Positions 22,773-22,909 of a DNA stretch of 22,909 nt are shown piece after piece. The stretch is from Deltaproteobacteria bacterium (GTDB taxonomy: Bacteria > Desulfobacterota > Binatia > UBA9968), in the NCBI GenBank assembly GCA_023250495.1, contig JAHFAP010000016.1, positions 1,854-24,762 on the forward strand, written 5' to 3'. The position numbers were made by a program, and so were the translations under genes. Under the pieces are notes generated by a model. The model had not been told where the DNA came from. It worked only from the letters and a program-made list of their open reading frames with translations, and made no database searches. The stretch's first letter is position 1; the number at the start of each line of letters is the position of its first letter.

Positions 22773-22796
22773 GTCGGTCAGTCCATCTCGACCGAC
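22773..22796. repeat. Inverted repeat in the leader of the lipoprotein gene
   Basis: Perfect 7-bp arms GTCGGTC (22773-22779) and GACCGAC (22790-22796) flank ten bases. It lies between the candidate promoter and the ATG at 22727, so it could be an operator or an mRNA hairpin. It lacks attC core boxes. Confidence 0.55.
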
Positions 22797-22815
22797 GAAT
22801 TCACAGTAACGGCTA

Positions 22816-22844
22816 ATCCTATAATTGTTTTCGGCACTTAACAA
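22816..22844 (-). promoter_or_regulatory. Candidate promoter of the solute-binding lipoprotein gene
   Basis: On the minus strand, TTGTTA (22844-22839) and TAGGAT (22821-22816) are 17 bases apart, each matching four of six sigma70 consensus bases, in an AT-rich patch upstream of the gene. Weak evidence; the rest of 22845-22909 shows no gene. Confidence 0.35.
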
Positions 22845-22909
22845 CGAAAAACCTTTTCCGACAAACACTGCATATATGTCAGCCTTTGCGGGCTACGGTC
22901 GGCCCGAAT

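Noticed and set aside
22741..22796. A fourth attC upstream of the lipoprotein gene
   Set aside because: There is a hairpin and a GTTAGAG string, but no matching AAC core or paired arms around it.

Overview
The window is a 22.9 kb piece of a moderately GC-rich bacterial chromosome. Every gene I can support lies on the minus strand, so the text below runs from high to low coordinates. The content fits an uncultured soil, sediment or subsurface lineage of the Desulfobacterota/Binatia, NC10/Rokubacteria or Tectomicrobia kind: TRAP and NMT1/SsuA-type transporters, beta-propeller proteins, a class II cytochrome c, a probable selenoprotein and a Tat-exported M24 protein. The taxon is an inference; there is no rRNA or tRNA gene to anchor it.

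22.9-20.4 kb looks like a piece of an integron cassette array. Three imperfect palindromes (21869-21922, 21087-21147, 20470-20557) have the build of attC recombination sites, all in the same orientation. They follow, in order, a solute-binding lipoprotein, an unrecognised 216-residue protein, and a ParE/RelE-type toxin-antitoxin pair. No integrase is visible, so this may be the distal part of an integron or an integrase-less attC cluster.

20.35-15.7 kb is ordinary-looking chromosome: a glutathione S-transferase, a penicillin-acylase-family Ntn hydrolase whose N-terminus is encoded by an intergenic micro-repeat, and a Tat-exported M24 (pita-bread) protein that has lost most metal ligands. 15.6-12.3 kb is a tightly overlapped sensory operon with its own sigma70-like promoter: a PstS-like periplasmic binding protein, a two-TM histidine kinase and a NarL/FixJ response regulator.

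12.2-10.5 kb is a small periplasmic redox unit: a peroxiredoxin whose peroxidatic Cys codon is replaced by an in-frame TGA followed by a SECIS-like hairpin (probable selenoprotein), a small exported helical protein, and a cytochrome c'. It ends at a strong intrinsic terminator.

10.4-0 kb is one long co-directional run: two exported beta-propeller proteins, a complete NMT1-type ABC importer (ATPase, binding protein, permease), a class V aminotransferase, a ferredoxin-like protein with an oddly split second cluster motif, an unrecognised Cys-rich protein, and a TRAP transporter (DctP, DctQ, DctM) running off the left edge. Stop/start overlaps and short gaps suggest co-transcription, probably uptake of two related small organic substrates feeding an amino/glyoxylate transamination step; the substrates cannot be read from sequence.

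A recurring oddity is three intergenic palindromes (1749-1800, 3553-3620, 19635-19722), each built from a different short degenerate tandem unit. Two of them run into coding sequence and encode a protein terminus.
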